Source: Nonomuraea gerenzanensis (lineage in GTDB: Bacteria > Actinomycetota > Actinomycetes > Streptosporangiales > Streptosporangiaceae). From it: a stretch of DNA of 64,000 bases. This document shows positions 43,786-55,766 of the stretch, one piece after another; position 1 is the first letter of the stretch; every line of letters starts with the position of its first letter. The position numbers and the translations under genes are program-made. The notes under the pieces are model-generated. The model saw only the letters and a program-made list of their open reading frames with translations. It ran no database searches and was not told the DNA's origin. Location of the stretch: assembly GCF_020215645.1 (NCBI RefSeq), contig NZ_CP084058.1:3038001-3102000 (forward strand), in the 5' to 3' direction.

Positions 43786-45616
43786 CACCACTCCAGTTCT
43801 CCTCCACCGTCCCGGGACGCAGCGGCACCAGGCGAAGGGTGCCGGCGTACTGGCCCGACCGGGTCCACACGACTCCGGGCGGGTTGCCCTGGCCCCGTAC
43901 GGCCCTGGGCGCGAAGCGCACCGCGTACGCCTGCCGCAGCAGCAGCGACAGGTCACGGTCGCCGCACAGCTGCAGCATCTGCCCGCCGGGCGGGGCCTGC
44001 AGGGCCCGCACGACCTGCTGCGACTGCCGCCACACGGCGTCCACCAGGTCCTGGCGGCCCGCGTCGGTGGTGCCGAACTCGGGCTTCTCCTGCACGCCCC
44101 GGTGCGCCAGGTGGTAGCGGTACTGCCGGAGCGTCTCGTCCACCCGCCGCTCCAGGCCCGCCTGCACGTCGCGGTAGTCGCCGTGCTCCAGGGCCGGCCA
44201 GGCGGCGTCCAGCCACACCGTCACCGCGTCGAGCAGGTCGCCGGTGATGACCTCGCGCAGTTGGCCGCCGCGGTCGCGCAGCCGCACGGTGACCTCCTCG
44301 TCCAGGGCGGGGCTGGCGGCGGCCTGCCCGGCCTCGGCCCTGCTCCAGTCGGACAGCGTGGCCGACACCTGCGTGCAGATTTCGGACAGCGCCGCCGCGA
44401 CCGTGCGGGCCGCGTCGGAGGTGTGCATGCGGGCCTCGCCCAGCGCCCACTCGCTGGCGGCGACCTGTTCGAGCAGCGAGCGCAGCTCGTCGAGGGCGAC
44501 TCTGGCGTCGCCGAGCGCGAGCTGGTCGCGCCACCTGGCCCGCGAGCGCCGCCAGAAGACGAAGCGGTTCAGCAGGCCACGGGGGAACTCGGCGGGCGCG
44601 TGCAGGTCGTTGAGCAGCCCGTCGGGGCACCGGCGGCGGCAGCCGGGGACGAAGGCGGCGCTGCCGATGGGCGCGCTCTGGTCGGCCAGCGTGCGCAGCC
44701 GCGAGACCAGCCGCATCAGGCTCTTGCGCTCCGCCAGGGCGGCCGACACGTCGGCACGCAGCTCGGCGGCGATCTCCGCGTGCCCCATGCCCGCCGGGGC
44801 GGCGGACCTGACGCCGTTGGCGGCCAGCGTGTCGGCGGCGTCCTCGTCGCTGTGGTCCACCTCGGCGAACAGCCGCTCGACGGCGTCGCGGAACTCGGCC
44901 AGCGCCCGGCCCGCGGCGATCACCTCGTCCACCACGGCCGCCCTGGCCAGGACGGTGCTGAGGTAGCCGAGGTCGTCCAGGGCGCGGCCCGCGCGGGCGA
45001 GCCGGTCGCGGGCCTGCCGGTAGAGCCGCTCCATCCGCCCGTCGGGGACCAGCGCGTCGAGCAGGTCGGCGGGCAGGTCCGCGGTGCCGCTGAGCACGGG
45101 CAGCGCGGTGGCCAGCGGCGAGGCGAAGACCGCGGTGTCGTGCTGGATCGGCCCGGCGAACCGGTCGGCCACGTCGGTGAAGGCCTGCGCCAGCACCTCC
45201 GGGTCGATGCGGCCCGCCACGATGCGCCAGCCGGGCGAGGCGGTGCCGTACGGGATCTCCCCCAGCTCGCCGACCACCTGGTCGAAGACCTCCGGCTGGG
45301 ACAGCAGGTCGATGAGGATGGCCTCGGAGCTGACCTCCGGCCCGTGCGCCGCCTCCCCGGTGTCGGCGTTCCACAGGATGCCGCAGGGGTCGCCCACCCA
45401 CAGCACCCTGCGGCTCTCGCCGGTGAGCGCCGGGGGCAGGCGCGGCTCGGGCCCCAGCGCCACCACGAGCACCGACCTGACCAGGCGCGAGCTGAGCACG
45501 CCCTGCAGCACCTGCTGCCCGGCGGCCAGCCGCTCGGTGTCGGTCACCACCAGCACCCGCTGGCCGAGCCTGGTCACCTCCTCCTTGCGGAGGTCGAGCA
45601 CCACGACCATGCTCAC
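43775..45616 (-). CDS. 613-aa protein of unknown function in the tubulin/GTPase cluster
   Basis: I do not recognise the family. The first 60 residues alternate strands and helices (MVVVLDLRKEEV, QRVLVVTDTERL, VRSVLVVALG) like a Rossmann or receiver-type domain without a P-loop. The middle (about 190-450) is mainly helical and may form coiled coils. A PGCRRRCP segment could bind metal. The C-terminus returns to alpha/beta (GQMLQLCGDRDLSLLLRQAY). No signal peptide or membrane helix. The GTG start overlaps the tubulin-like stop (GTGA), so it is tightly coupled to that gene and could be its assembly or nucleotide-exchange partner. That role is inferred only. Confidence 0.7.
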   Translation of the reverse strand: MSMVVVLDLRKEEVTRLGQRVLVVTDTERLAAGQQVLQGVLSSRLVRSVLVVALGPEPRLPPALTGESRRVLWVGDPCGILWNADTGEAAHGPEVSSEAILIDLLSQPEVFDQVVGELGEIPYGTASPGWRIVAGRIDPEVLAQAFTDVADRFAGPIQHDTAVFASPLATALPVLSGTADLPADLLDALVPDGRMERLYRQARDRLARAGRALDDLGYLSTVLARAAVVDEVIAAGRALAEFRDAVERLFAEVDHSDEDAADTLAANGVRSAAPAGMGHAEIAAELRADVSAALAERKSLMRLVSRLRTLADQSAPIGSAAFVPGCRRRCPDGLLNDLHAPAEFPRGLLNRFVFWRRSRARWRDQLALGDARVALDELRSLLEQVAASEWALGEARMHTSDAARTVAAALSEICTQVSATLSDWSRAEAGQAAASPALDEEVTVRLRDRGGQLREVITGDLLDAVTVWLDAAWPALEHGDYRDVQAGLERRVDETLRQYRYHLAHRGVQEKPEFGTTDAGRQDLVDAVWRQSQQVVRALQAPPGGQMLQLCGDRDLSLLLRQAYAVRFAPRAVRGQGNPPGVVWTRSGQYAGTLRLVPLRPGTVEENWSGDGA

Positions 45617-48600
45617 TCCCCGGTGAGCGCGTCCAGGTCGCGCAGGTTGTAGGCGACGGCCTCGGCGACCCGTTCGAACGGCATGTCCAGCGCGGCGGGC
45701 AGGGTGGCGGACCAGAACGCGACGAGCTGGTCAGCCCGGTTGCGCGCGCCCGACGGCAGCTTCGGCATCATGATCTCCAGCAGGCCGAGCTGGTCGGCGG
45801 CCATGCCGGTGACCTGGTGGTAGAGCGGGTCGGGCGTGCCCGGCGTGCCCGACAGCCCGCGCGGCAGGGCGTTCATCAGCTGCTCGCTCACCAGGCTGCG
45901 GAACTCCTCGTCGCCGGCGATCACCCACTGCTCGTAGGCCCGCAGGATGCTCGGCCACGAGGACGCCCTGCCGTAGCCGGTCAGCGGCAGCGTCATCGAG
46001 CCGCCCTCGACGTCGATCCTGATCCGCGACGGCGAGCCGGGCTCGCCCTCGACCACGCTGACCTGCCCGTTCCAGAGCAGGCAGAGCAGCCGGTGCAGGA
46101 TGCGGACCCGGTGCTCCTCGGTGGTGGCCAGGTAGCCGAAGTCGTAGCCGAGCCGCTGGCGCCACTTCAGGTGGTCCTGCGGCCGCTCGTGCTGCAGGGC
46201 GTCGGCCCAGCTGTGCAGCACCTCGCGCAGCTCGCGGACCTGGGTGACGCTCATCGAGGTACGCACCTGCACGACCGTCACCGAGTCGGCGTCGATGTTG
46301 CGGAAGTCGGGCACCCCCGGCAGGTCGATCCGCTCCTTGAGGAACCGCTCCAGCTCCGTCTCCTTGGCCGGCGCCGGGTAGGAGACGAGCACCTTCAGGT
46401 CGCCCGTGCCGTCGGGCGTGAAGCCGCCCGGCACCAGGTCGGCCAGCTTGAGCTGGAACTGCCGCACGTGCGGGTCGTCGCCGCCGCCCGTCGCGGCCTG
46501 GGCGAGGATGTCGGCCAGCGAGGGCAGCAGCGGCTGCTCGCCCAGCACGGCGGCCTCGTCGCGGTCCTTGAACAGCTTCTTGACCTCCAGCTTGAGCCGC
46601 TCGCGCACCCAGGCCAGCGCGTCGACCGGCTTGCCCGTGCGCCAGGCCAGGTCGTAGGCGTGCTGCCAGCCCCCCGGCCCGATCAGCGCGTCGACCACGC
46701 CGGCCTCGCCGTCGGTCGGCCGCAGGAGCTGCCGGGCCACGAACACGTCCACGAAGCGGCGCACCACCGCGTCGTAGAACGCCTCGGCGCCCGTCGGCGG
46801 CAGCAGGTGGTAGACGCCGACACGGGTCTCGTACAGCTCGCCCGCCCGGCGCGCGAACCGCTCGGGGTCGGCGTCGGCGTGCTCGGCGAACACCTCGGTG
46901 AAGTCGCGCACCTCGCGGATGAGCTGCTTGCGCAGCGGCTCCCAGCGCGGCATCTGGTCCGCCCACGCCCGGTGCCAGAGCCCCTGGCTGCGCCACAGGT
47001 ACCAGGTGTCCTGGTCGTGCAGCGACGCCTGCACCTCCGGGTCGCTCCACTGCACCTTGCGGAACAGCCGGTCGCGCATCGGCCGCGGCTGCGGCGGCGC
47101 CTCCGTCATGGTCTCGTACGGCTTGCGCGGCTGCGCCCTGCGCTGGTCGAGCAGCCCGGCGAAGCCCAGCTTGTCGGCCTCGTGCACGTCGCCGGGCAGG
47201 CCCATCACGACCCGCCGCAGCCGGAACGGATCGACGTGGCCGAGCCCCTCCATCGCGCCGCGCCGCACGTCCATGTCCTTGGCCATGGCCGGCACGACGC
47301 GGCTGAGCTGCCGTTCCAGCGAGGCCAGGTTGTCCTCCATCGCGCGCATCCGGTTGGCCAGCGACTTCTGGATCTCCGCCGCGCCGGTCGCGGCGCGGGC
47401 CTCGGGCAGCGGCAGCGGCTCGCGGGTGTTGAGCTGCTCCAGGTTGGTGGTGAGGAACATGCGGCGGATCTCGTCCACGTTGCTCTCCGCCGCGCCCGGC
47501 GGCGCGGCGGAGAGCTGCGTCACCGCGCGGGCCAGCAGCCGCGAGCTGACCAGGTCGGCCAGCTCCTCCACCGGCACGGTCATCGAGGAGACGAACGCCG
47601 TGGACACGCCCCGGTTGCCGATGCCGGAGGCGGCGGGCACCTCGCGCTCCACGGCCCGGTTGATGAAGTCGTCGGCGAAGGAGGACTCGCCGCGGTCCTC
47701 CATGCCGCCGACGGCCTCCCCCGCGGTGCTCGGCCGGGTGCCGGCCAGGGAGACGACCAGCGAGGCGATCGAGCGGTGCAGGTCCTCGCGCTCGACGCCG
47801 GGCGGCATGGTGAACAGGAACGCGGTCTGCACGGTGCCGGTGGCCAGGCGGACCTCGCCCCTGCCCGGGTAGCGCACGCCCAGCTCGCCGACGATGCCCT
47901 GCTCGTCCACCTGCGTGCCCGCGTGCGGCGCGTTCTGGTCGTCGACCAGCCGGAACAGGTCGAGCAGGCTGGCTCCGGCGTTGAGCCTGGCCCGCCGCCC
48001 GCCGCCCTTGCCCTCCACGAACGCCGACGGCATGACCACCAGCGGGTGGATGCGCGCCCTGATGTGGTTGCGGGCGAAGGCGTCGCCGATCAGGTGCAGG
48101 TAGTCGTAGAAGATGCCGCTGCCGGTGCCGCCCGCCACGGAGAAGGCCACGAACACGTCGCAGGTGCGCCGCAGCCGCCCGCCCAGCGCGGCCAGCTCGC
48201 TGCCGGAGTTGCTGATCGCGCCGATGGCGTCCTCGAGGCCCTGCACGACGGGGCCGGGGCCGTGCCGCATGCGCTCGAACAGCGCCGCCCTGGCCACCGT
48301 CGGGAGCTGCCCCGCGCCCCGCATCAGCGGCGCGACCAGCGGCTCCTGCTCGCGCGGCGGCAGCCAGTCCTTGACGTGGTCGCCCAGCGTGGCCCGCAGG
48401 CTGCGCGCCACCTCCGGGTAGGAGTCGAACTTGGGCACCACGTCGTGGATCAGGTGCGCGGTACGGCCCGCCGCCGGCAGCTCCCGCTCGGTCGGCACCA
48501 CGCGGCGCCGGGTGCGGTTCAGCTCGTCCTCGTTGAGGTCCACGTAGACGAACTGCAGGCAGGAGGGCAGCTCGTAGGGCAGGTAGTTCTGCCACCTGAA

Positions 48601-48726
48601 GTTCCTGATCAGGTCCATGCCGTCAGGACCGCACAGCTCGTCGCGCAGCCAGCGCTCCAGCTCCACCCCGACCCGGCAGCCGGTGCCGCCGAGCCCCACG
48701 AACATCATCGGATCGAAGATCCTCAT
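45613..48726 (-). CDS. Large tubulin-like GTPase (Tubulin_2 type)
   Basis: 1037 residues. The N-terminus FVGLGGTGCRVG (residues 9-20) and the tubulin/FtsZ signature AGGTGSG (198-204) following VFVAFS mark a tubulin-superfamily nucleotide-binding domain (to about 480). The remaining 550 residues are helical and lack known motifs; this large C-terminal part is typical of the bacterial Tubulin_2 family. The ATG is preceded by GAGGGATGC, and the vWA stop is seven bases upstream. FtsZ-like polymerisation on GTP is plausible. Its neighbours (vWA protein, GTPase, pseudokinase) suggest a membrane-linked signalling or defence scaffold rather than cell division. Confidence 0.82.
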   Translation of the reverse strand: MRIFDPMMFVGLGGTGCRVGVELERWLRDELCGPDGMDLIRNFRWQNYLPYELPSCLQFVYVDLNEDELNRTRRRVVPTERELPAAGRTAHLIHDVVPKFDSYPEVARSLRATLGDHVKDWLPPREQEPLVAPLMRGAGQLPTVARAALFERMRHGPGPVVQGLEDAIGAISNSGSELAALGGRLRRTCDVFVAFSVAGGTGSGIFYDYLHLIGDAFARNHIRARIHPLVVMPSAFVEGKGGGRRARLNAGASLLDLFRLVDDQNAPHAGTQVDEQGIVGELGVRYPGRGEVRLATGTVQTAFLFTMPPGVEREDLHRSIASLVVSLAGTRPSTAGEAVGGMEDRGESSFADDFINRAVEREVPAASGIGNRGVSTAFVSSMTVPVEELADLVSSRLLARAVTQLSAAPPGAAESNVDEIRRMFLTTNLEQLNTREPLPLPEARAATGAAEIQKSLANRMRAMEDNLASLERQLSRVVPAMAKDMDVRRGAMEGLGHVDPFRLRRVVMGLPGDVHEADKLGFAGLLDQRRAQPRKPYETMTEAPPQPRPMRDRLFRKVQWSDPEVQASLHDQDTWYLWRSQGLWHRAWADQMPRWEPLRKQLIREVRDFTEVFAEHADADPERFARRAGELYETRVGVYHLLPPTGAEAFYDAVVRRFVDVFVARQLLRPTDGEAGVVDALIGPGGWQHAYDLAWRTGKPVDALAWVRERLKLEVKKLFKDRDEAAVLGEQPLLPSLADILAQAATGGGDDPHVRQFQLKLADLVPGGFTPDGTGDLKVLVSYPAPAKETELERFLKERIDLPGVPDFRNIDADSVTVVQVRTSMSVTQVRELREVLHSWADALQHERPQDHLKWRQRLGYDFGYLATTEEHRVRILHRLLCLLWNGQVSVVEGEPGSPSRIRIDVEGGSMTLPLTGYGRASSWPSILRAYEQWVIAGDEEFRSLVSEQLMNALPRGLSGTPGTPDPLYHQVTGMAADQLGLLEIMMPKLPSGARNRADQLVAFWSATLPAALDMPFERVAEAVAYNLRDLDALTGE

Positions 48727-48733
48727 GCATCCC

Positions 48734-50956
48734 TCACAACAGGTCGTCGCCTGGCATCGGTCGGTGGGTCGTCCTGCTCTGGTACGGCTCGGCCGCGCCG
48801 TAGGCGGGCTGCTCGGCGCCCGCGCCCCTGGACCGGCCGTCGTCCACGCCGAGCCACATGCCGTTCGGCAGGGCGATCGGCTGCCCGGGGAAGAGCGGGT
48901 CGAGCTCCTGCCCGGACGGGTCGCGGACCAGCACGGTGCGGCCCTGGCCCCGGCGTACGGAGTAGCCGGTCCCGTACGTACGGACAAGGCGGCCGTCGCT
49001 GACCTCGAAGGTGAACTCAGGCCCCTCGCCCAGCGGCGCCTGGAGCCGGCTGATGTACGGCTCGCCCGGCCGGTCGAACAGGTGCAGGGTCAGCTCGCTC
49101 GGATCGGCCGCCCGCCGCCGCGCCCGCCGCCTGGCCAGCAGGAACGGCAGCGCCACCGCGAGGACCACGAGGATGATCAGCAGGGCCTGCAGCGCCCGCT
49201 GCCACAGCGGCGTCGGCGGCTGCACGGCCACGTCCACGAACTCCTCGGCCACGACCTGCCCGGCCGGGTCGAGCACCTGGACCACGCCGCTCACCTCGCC
49301 CTCGCCCGCGTCGGCGCCGACGCGCAGCTCGAAGCCCTGCTCGGAGCTGCCCGTGGGCGCCTGGACCTGCTGGGCCGACAGGCTCACGGTGCCGGGCACG
49401 TCCACGAGCCGCAGGCCGAGCTGGACGGGCTCGGCCTCGTTGGTGATCCGGACGGCGCCGGCCAGCGTGCCGCCCGGCTCGACGGTGGCCGGCTCCAGCT
49501 GGACCTGGGCCCGCAGCCGGTCGGCAGGCCCGGCGATGCTGGTGGAGTACGGCCGCTCGTCGCCGGCCACGCCGGGCCCCGTCACCTTGCCGAGGAAGGT
49601 CAGCGCGCCGGTGGCCGTGGCCGGGATGACCACCTGGCCGGTGTACTCGCCGTCGCCCTGGGCCCGGTCGGCCCCCTCACCCGTGTCGCCCAGCTCGACG
49701 GGGGCCTCCGGGAAGCCGTCGCCGGACATCCTGGCGCTGAAGCGCAGGTCCTCCAGCGCGGCCGGGTCGGTGATCGTGCCCGTCCTGGTCTGCAGCCGCA
49801 GCCGCACGTTGACCTGCTCGCCGGGGCGTGGGCGCGGGTTGCTGAGCGAGATCGAGGCACGCAGCGCGCCCTGCCAGACGACGGTGGCGCTGACGTCCTG
49901 ACGGCTGACGTTCGGCGGCGAGGTGAGCCGGATGATCCACTCGCCGGGCAGCGGGTTGCGGATGCGCAGCGACTCCACCGGGCCCGCCTCGCCGGCCGCC
50001 TGGAAGGTGGACTCCTTCAGCTCGCCCTGCTTGGGCACCTGCGTGCCCTCGGGGTCGAAGTAGCTGACCTGGATGCGCTTGTCACGCTTGACCACCACGA
50101 TCGAGCCGTCGGTGGCGATGATCGGGATGTTGACCTTCAGATCGATGGTGGCGCCCGCGTCGAGCGAGTCGGTCACCGACTCCTCGATGCCCGCGCACCG
50201 GGCGTAGGCGAAGGCCTCCAGCAGCGAGCGTTCCACGTCGGCCGAGGTGGCGACGACGCGGGCGGTCGGCGTGGCCGTCTTCTGCTCGCCGCAGGGCTGG
50301 ACCCAGCCGCCCGCCGCGAACGCGTCCAGCGCCGACTTGTCGGCGGCGCCGAAGCCCAGCGGCCAGATCTGCACCTGACCCTGCCTGGCGTCGTCCAGGC
50401 TGCGGGTGATCTGCGCCTGGGCGTTGGCGTTGCGGGCCTGCTCGTCGGCGCCATACTGCGGGCTGTTGCGCACGTCGAGGACGCCGTCGGTGAGCAGGAA
50501 CACGATCTTCGAGCGCTGCTGGTCGTCGGGCCTGCCCATGATGTCGAGCGCCTGCTCCAGGGCGGCGGCGTGATCGGTGTCGTTGCCCTCCTCGGAGGTA
50601 CGCAGCCGCAGCTTCTCCACGCACCGGCTCAGCGACTCGCGATCCTGCGCGGTCTGCACCCCGGTCAGCGGGCACACGATGTCCACGGCCGACTGGCCGG
50701 GCCCGTTGGAGCTGCCGAACCCCACCACGGCCACCTGTGACTGCGGTGAGAGCTCGCTGAGCGCGATGAGCTGGGCGGCGGCCCGCTCCCGCTTGACGTC
50801 CTGGTCCTTCAGGCTGCCCGACTCGTCGACCAGGATGACGACGCGGACGGGCTTGACGTCGGAGGGCGGAGCGGCCTGCGCTGCCGACGGGAGGAGGGCC
50901 ACGGCAGTGGTCACGGTCAGCGCGAACAGAAATCTGAGGGATGAAGTGACGAGCAC
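48734..50956 (-). CDS. Secreted-domain vWA protein with membrane anchor
   Basis: 740 residues from a GTG with GAGGA upstream. The signal peptide ends near residue 29 (AAQAAPPS). The vWA domain (about 36-235) has an intact MIDAS: DESGS (44-48), a Thr in GNDTDHAA and TDG. Beta-sandwich domains follow (about 240-580), then a membrane helix (about 590-610) with Arg-rich stop. The cytoplasmic tail of about 130 residues includes a beta-rich segment (GPEFTFEVSDGRLVRTYG). The vWA domain would face outside and could bind a ligand metal-dependently. It is the first gene of the cluster, so it may be the sensor. Confidence 0.83.
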   Translation of the reverse strand: MLVTSSLRFLFALTVTTAVALLPSAAQAAPPSDVKPVRVVILVDESGSLKDQDVKRERAAAQLIALSELSPQSQVAVVGFGSSNGPGQSAVDIVCPLTGVQTAQDRESLSRCVEKLRLRTSEEGNDTDHAAALEQALDIMGRPDDQQRSKIVFLLTDGVLDVRNSPQYGADEQARNANAQAQITRSLDDARQGQVQIWPLGFGAADKSALDAFAAGGWVQPCGEQKTATPTARVVATSADVERSLLEAFAYARCAGIEESVTDSLDAGATIDLKVNIPIIATDGSIVVVKRDKRIQVSYFDPEGTQVPKQGELKESTFQAAGEAGPVESLRIRNPLPGEWIIRLTSPPNVSRQDVSATVVWQGALRASISLSNPRPRPGEQVNVRLRLQTRTGTITDPAALEDLRFSARMSGDGFPEAPVELGDTGEGADRAQGDGEYTGQVVIPATATGALTFLGKVTGPGVAGDERPYSTSIAGPADRLRAQVQLEPATVEPGGTLAGAVRITNEAEPVQLGLRLVDVPGTVSLSAQQVQAPTGSSEQGFELRVGADAGEGEVSGVVQVLDPAGQVVAEEFVDVAVQPPTPLWQRALQALLIILVVLAVALPFLLARRRARRRAADPSELTLHLFDRPGEPYISRLQAPLGEGPEFTFEVSDGRLVRTYGTGYSVRRGQGRTVLVRDPSGQELDPLFPGQPIALPNGMWLGVDDGRSRGAGAEQPAYGAAEPYQSRTTHRPMPGDDLL

Positions 50957-51176
50957 ATTTCCTCGCAGTCGCCGTTTTCTTATCCGCAGAACGGAGAGAA
51001 GCCCCGAGAAGTTTCAGCCCTGGTTTTGGTCATGCACTTTGTCGAATTGTGTATGTCGCTAATCGTCGCCGTCTACCCCGCATACAGGGATTCTATGGGG
51101 AAGGTCACGGCTGTGGGGCTGGTGAGTCAAGAGTTCAGTAAAGACGGATTTATGCCCATTTATCGGTCATTAACTG
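50957..51176. other. Upstream region of the six-gene cluster
   Basis: This stretch is more AT-rich than its surroundings and must hold the promoter of the minus-strand cluster. No clear -35/-10 pair or palindrome was found. A 65-codon plus-strand frame (51026-51223) runs through it, but it has no ribosome site and crosses the terminator, so it is not called. Confidence 0.4.
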
Positions 51177-51207
51177 CCTCCGCCCCGGTTTTCGGCCGGG
51201 GCGGAGG
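51177..51207 (-). terminator. Terminator hairpin after the GH63-type glucosidase gene
   Basis: A perfect 12-bp stem (CCTCCGCCCCGG / CCGGGGCGGAGG) with a 7-nt loop begins 13 bases after the stop codon on the minus strand. There is no long U-tract, as is common in GC-rich actinomycetes. Confidence 0.75.
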
Positions 51208-51219
51208 AAAACGACCGCG

Positions 51220-53859
<2,640 letters not shown>

Positions 53860-53937
53860 GGGCGCAGCATCCTCCGATGCCCGCCCGCTGCCTCCTTCCC
53901 GGGAAGTGAGGTTTGTCAGCCGCCTCCCGCCGTTCCT

Positions 53938-54010
53938 CGGCCGCGCGCCCGCCTGGATCTTCGGCCGCGCGCCCGCCTGGATCTTCGGCCGCGCGCCCGC
54001 CTGGATCCTC
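53938..54010. repeat. 24-bp tandem repeat, about three copies
   Basis: GGCCGCGCGCCCGCCTGGAT followed by CTTC is repeated three times head to tail, with the last copy diverging over the stop of the glycosyltransferase gene. The tract lies in the gap between the glycosyltransferase and glucosidase genes. It has no spacers, so it is not CRISPR. It looks like local duplication. Confidence 0.8.
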
Positions 54011-55643
54011 AGCCGCGCGTCCGCTTGGTCAGGACCCGCTTCATCCGGCGGGCCAGGACCGCGCGCACGCCGTCCTGGCCGCGCCTGGCCGCGTGCAGGT
54101 CGCGGCGCAGCGTGCCGACCTCGCGCCGCAGCTCCACGGTGCTCCTGCGCCAGCGGGCCGCCTCCTCCCGCCACTTGGCGACCTGGGCGCGCAGCCGCTC
54201 GGCCTCCCTCTCGAGCCGCGCCGCCTCCGCCTCGGCCTGCTTCCTGGCCCGGTACGCGGCCCGCCGCCCGAGGATCTCACCCGGTTCCGACGCGAACCCG
54301 TACTCCTCCCCGACGACCCACCGGACCCCCGACACGTCCTCCACGGCGTCGTCGAGCGGCTCGCCGGGGCGGGCCACGATCCGGGCGCGGGCCAGCGCCG
54401 AGACCCGTTCCAGCCGCGCCGTCACCACCTCGCCGGGCGTCTCCGCCAGCAGCACCCGCACCAGGCCGAGGCCCTCGGCGCGGGCCAGGGCCAGCAGCCT
54501 GGCCACACTGTCCTCGCCGGGCACCCAGCCCGCCGGCAGGCGCAGCACGAACGGCACGGACGGGTCCACCTGCTCCGCCGTCGCCAGCAGCACCCGGCTC
54601 TCGTGCTCGTAGTGGCCGTGCACCAGCACCAGGTCGAGGTGCGGGTCGTCGAGCGGGGCGCGGCGGTCGCGGTCCAGGGTGTCCCAGGGGCCGACCAGCA
54701 CCACGGACAGGTCCGCCACGGTCGAGGCGAGCAGCGCGTCCACGGTGGCGCGGACGGCCTCGTACCCGGCGGTGCCGTCCAGGACGGCGGTCACGTTCGG
54801 CACCTTCCAGCGCCGGGCCGGATGCGTGCGCAGCCACTGGTAGGCGGGGATGCGGTCGGCCACGAAGGCGTGGCTGACCCGGTCGATGCGCTCCTGGGCG
54901 CGCATGCGCATGGTGGGCCCGAGATGGTAGGCGCGGGCCAGCGGCTCGGGCACGAACACCGCCCCCGCCTGGTGGAGCCGGTAGCCCATCTCGGTGTCCT
55001 GGCCGAGGATCAGGTCGTCGTCCATGGGCCCGGCGGCCTCGACGAGGCGGGCGCTGACGGAGGTGGCGCCGCCGACGTGCAGGCTGAACGGCCGCACCGG
55101 GTTGTTCGTCAGCCCGTCCGTCCGCTCCACCAGGCCGACCAGCCAGGCGTGCGGCTCGGCCGGCTCGAACGCGGCCTCCAGGTCGTCCGGCAGGACGGCG
55201 GGCAGCGGGGCGGTGGTGAAGCGGAGGTATCCGGTGACGGACAGGTAGGGCGCGGCGTGGTGCCAGCGCATGTGCGCCTCGATCGCGCCGGGCGTGAGCA
55301 CCACGTCGGAGTCCAGCCAGTGGATGACGTCCCCCGTGGCCAGCGCCAGCCCGGCGTTGCGGGCGGCGGCCCGTCCCGGCCGCTCGCAGACCACCAGCCT
55401 GGCGGCCGTGCCCTCGGGCAGCCGCAGCGGCGGCGAGCTGCCGTTGTCCACCACGATGATCTCGGTCAGCCCCGCCGGGTACGTCTGCCGCGCCAGCCCC
55501 TGCAGCACCAGGTCCAGCTTGTCCTGCGCCCCGTAGGCCGGGACGATCACGCTGACCCGCAGCTCCGGCGTGAAGTGCTCCGGCGGTCGCAGCACCCGGT
55601 AGTCGTTGCCGCGCACCCGCCGCGTCGTCCCCCTGACGGACAT
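54009..55643 (-). CDS. Family 2 glycosyltransferase with C-terminal coiled coil
   Basis: 544 residues. The GT-A domain (about 28-280) has RVSVIVPAYGAQ, IIVVDNGSSPP, GRAAARNAGLALATGDVIHWLDSDVV (the DxD-type metal site is DSD) and LGQDTEMGYRLHQAG for the late acidic base. A second alpha/beta region (about 280-430) may be a degenerate GT domain. Residues about 460-525 are strongly helical and Arg/Glu/Ala-rich, predicted coiled coil. No membrane helix. The acceptor is unknown; a cell-wall or capsule polymer is likely. An AGGGGG box precedes the ATG. Confidence 0.83.
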   Translation of the reverse strand: MSVRGTTRRVRGNDYRVLRPPEHFTPELRVSVIVPAYGAQDKLDLVLQGLARQTYPAGLTEIIVVDNGSSPPLRLPEGTAARLVVCERPGRAAARNAGLALATGDVIHWLDSDVVLTPGAIEAHMRWHHAAPYLSVTGYLRFTTAPLPAVLPDDLEAAFEPAEPHAWLVGLVERTDGLTNNPVRPFSLHVGGATSVSARLVEAAGPMDDDLILGQDTEMGYRLHQAGAVFVPEPLARAYHLGPTMRMRAQERIDRVSHAFVADRIPAYQWLRTHPARRWKVPNVTAVLDGTAGYEAVRATVDALLASTVADLSVVLVGPWDTLDRDRRAPLDDPHLDLVLVHGHYEHESRVLLATAEQVDPSVPFVLRLPAGWVPGEDSVARLLALARAEGLGLVRVLLAETPGEVVTARLERVSALARARIVARPGEPLDDAVEDVSGVRWVVGEEYGFASEPGEILGRRAAYRARKQAEAEAARLEREAERLRAQVAKWREEAARWRRSTVELRREVGTLRRDLHAARRGQDGVRAVLARRMKRVLTKRTRG

Positions 55644-55766
55644 GCCGCGCTACCCCCTGAAGATCGGCCCGGGATCCACGAGGGGCTCAATGTAGGCGCT
55701 CTACCTGGGAGAAAGCTGTGTCCTCACTGGGAAATCGACATTTCCGCAGCTCAGGCTTGACAGGGT

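Noticed and set aside
45817..49002. A 1061-codon open frame on the plus strand opposite the tubulin-like gene
   Set aside because: Its translation is an Arg/His/Gly/Val-rich low-complexity string with no domain, and the minus strand has the GGTGSG tubulin signature with natural composition. It is a GC-rich shadow frame.
53938..54010. Possible CRISPR array
   Set aside because: The repeats are contiguous without spacers and only about three copies, with no cas genes.
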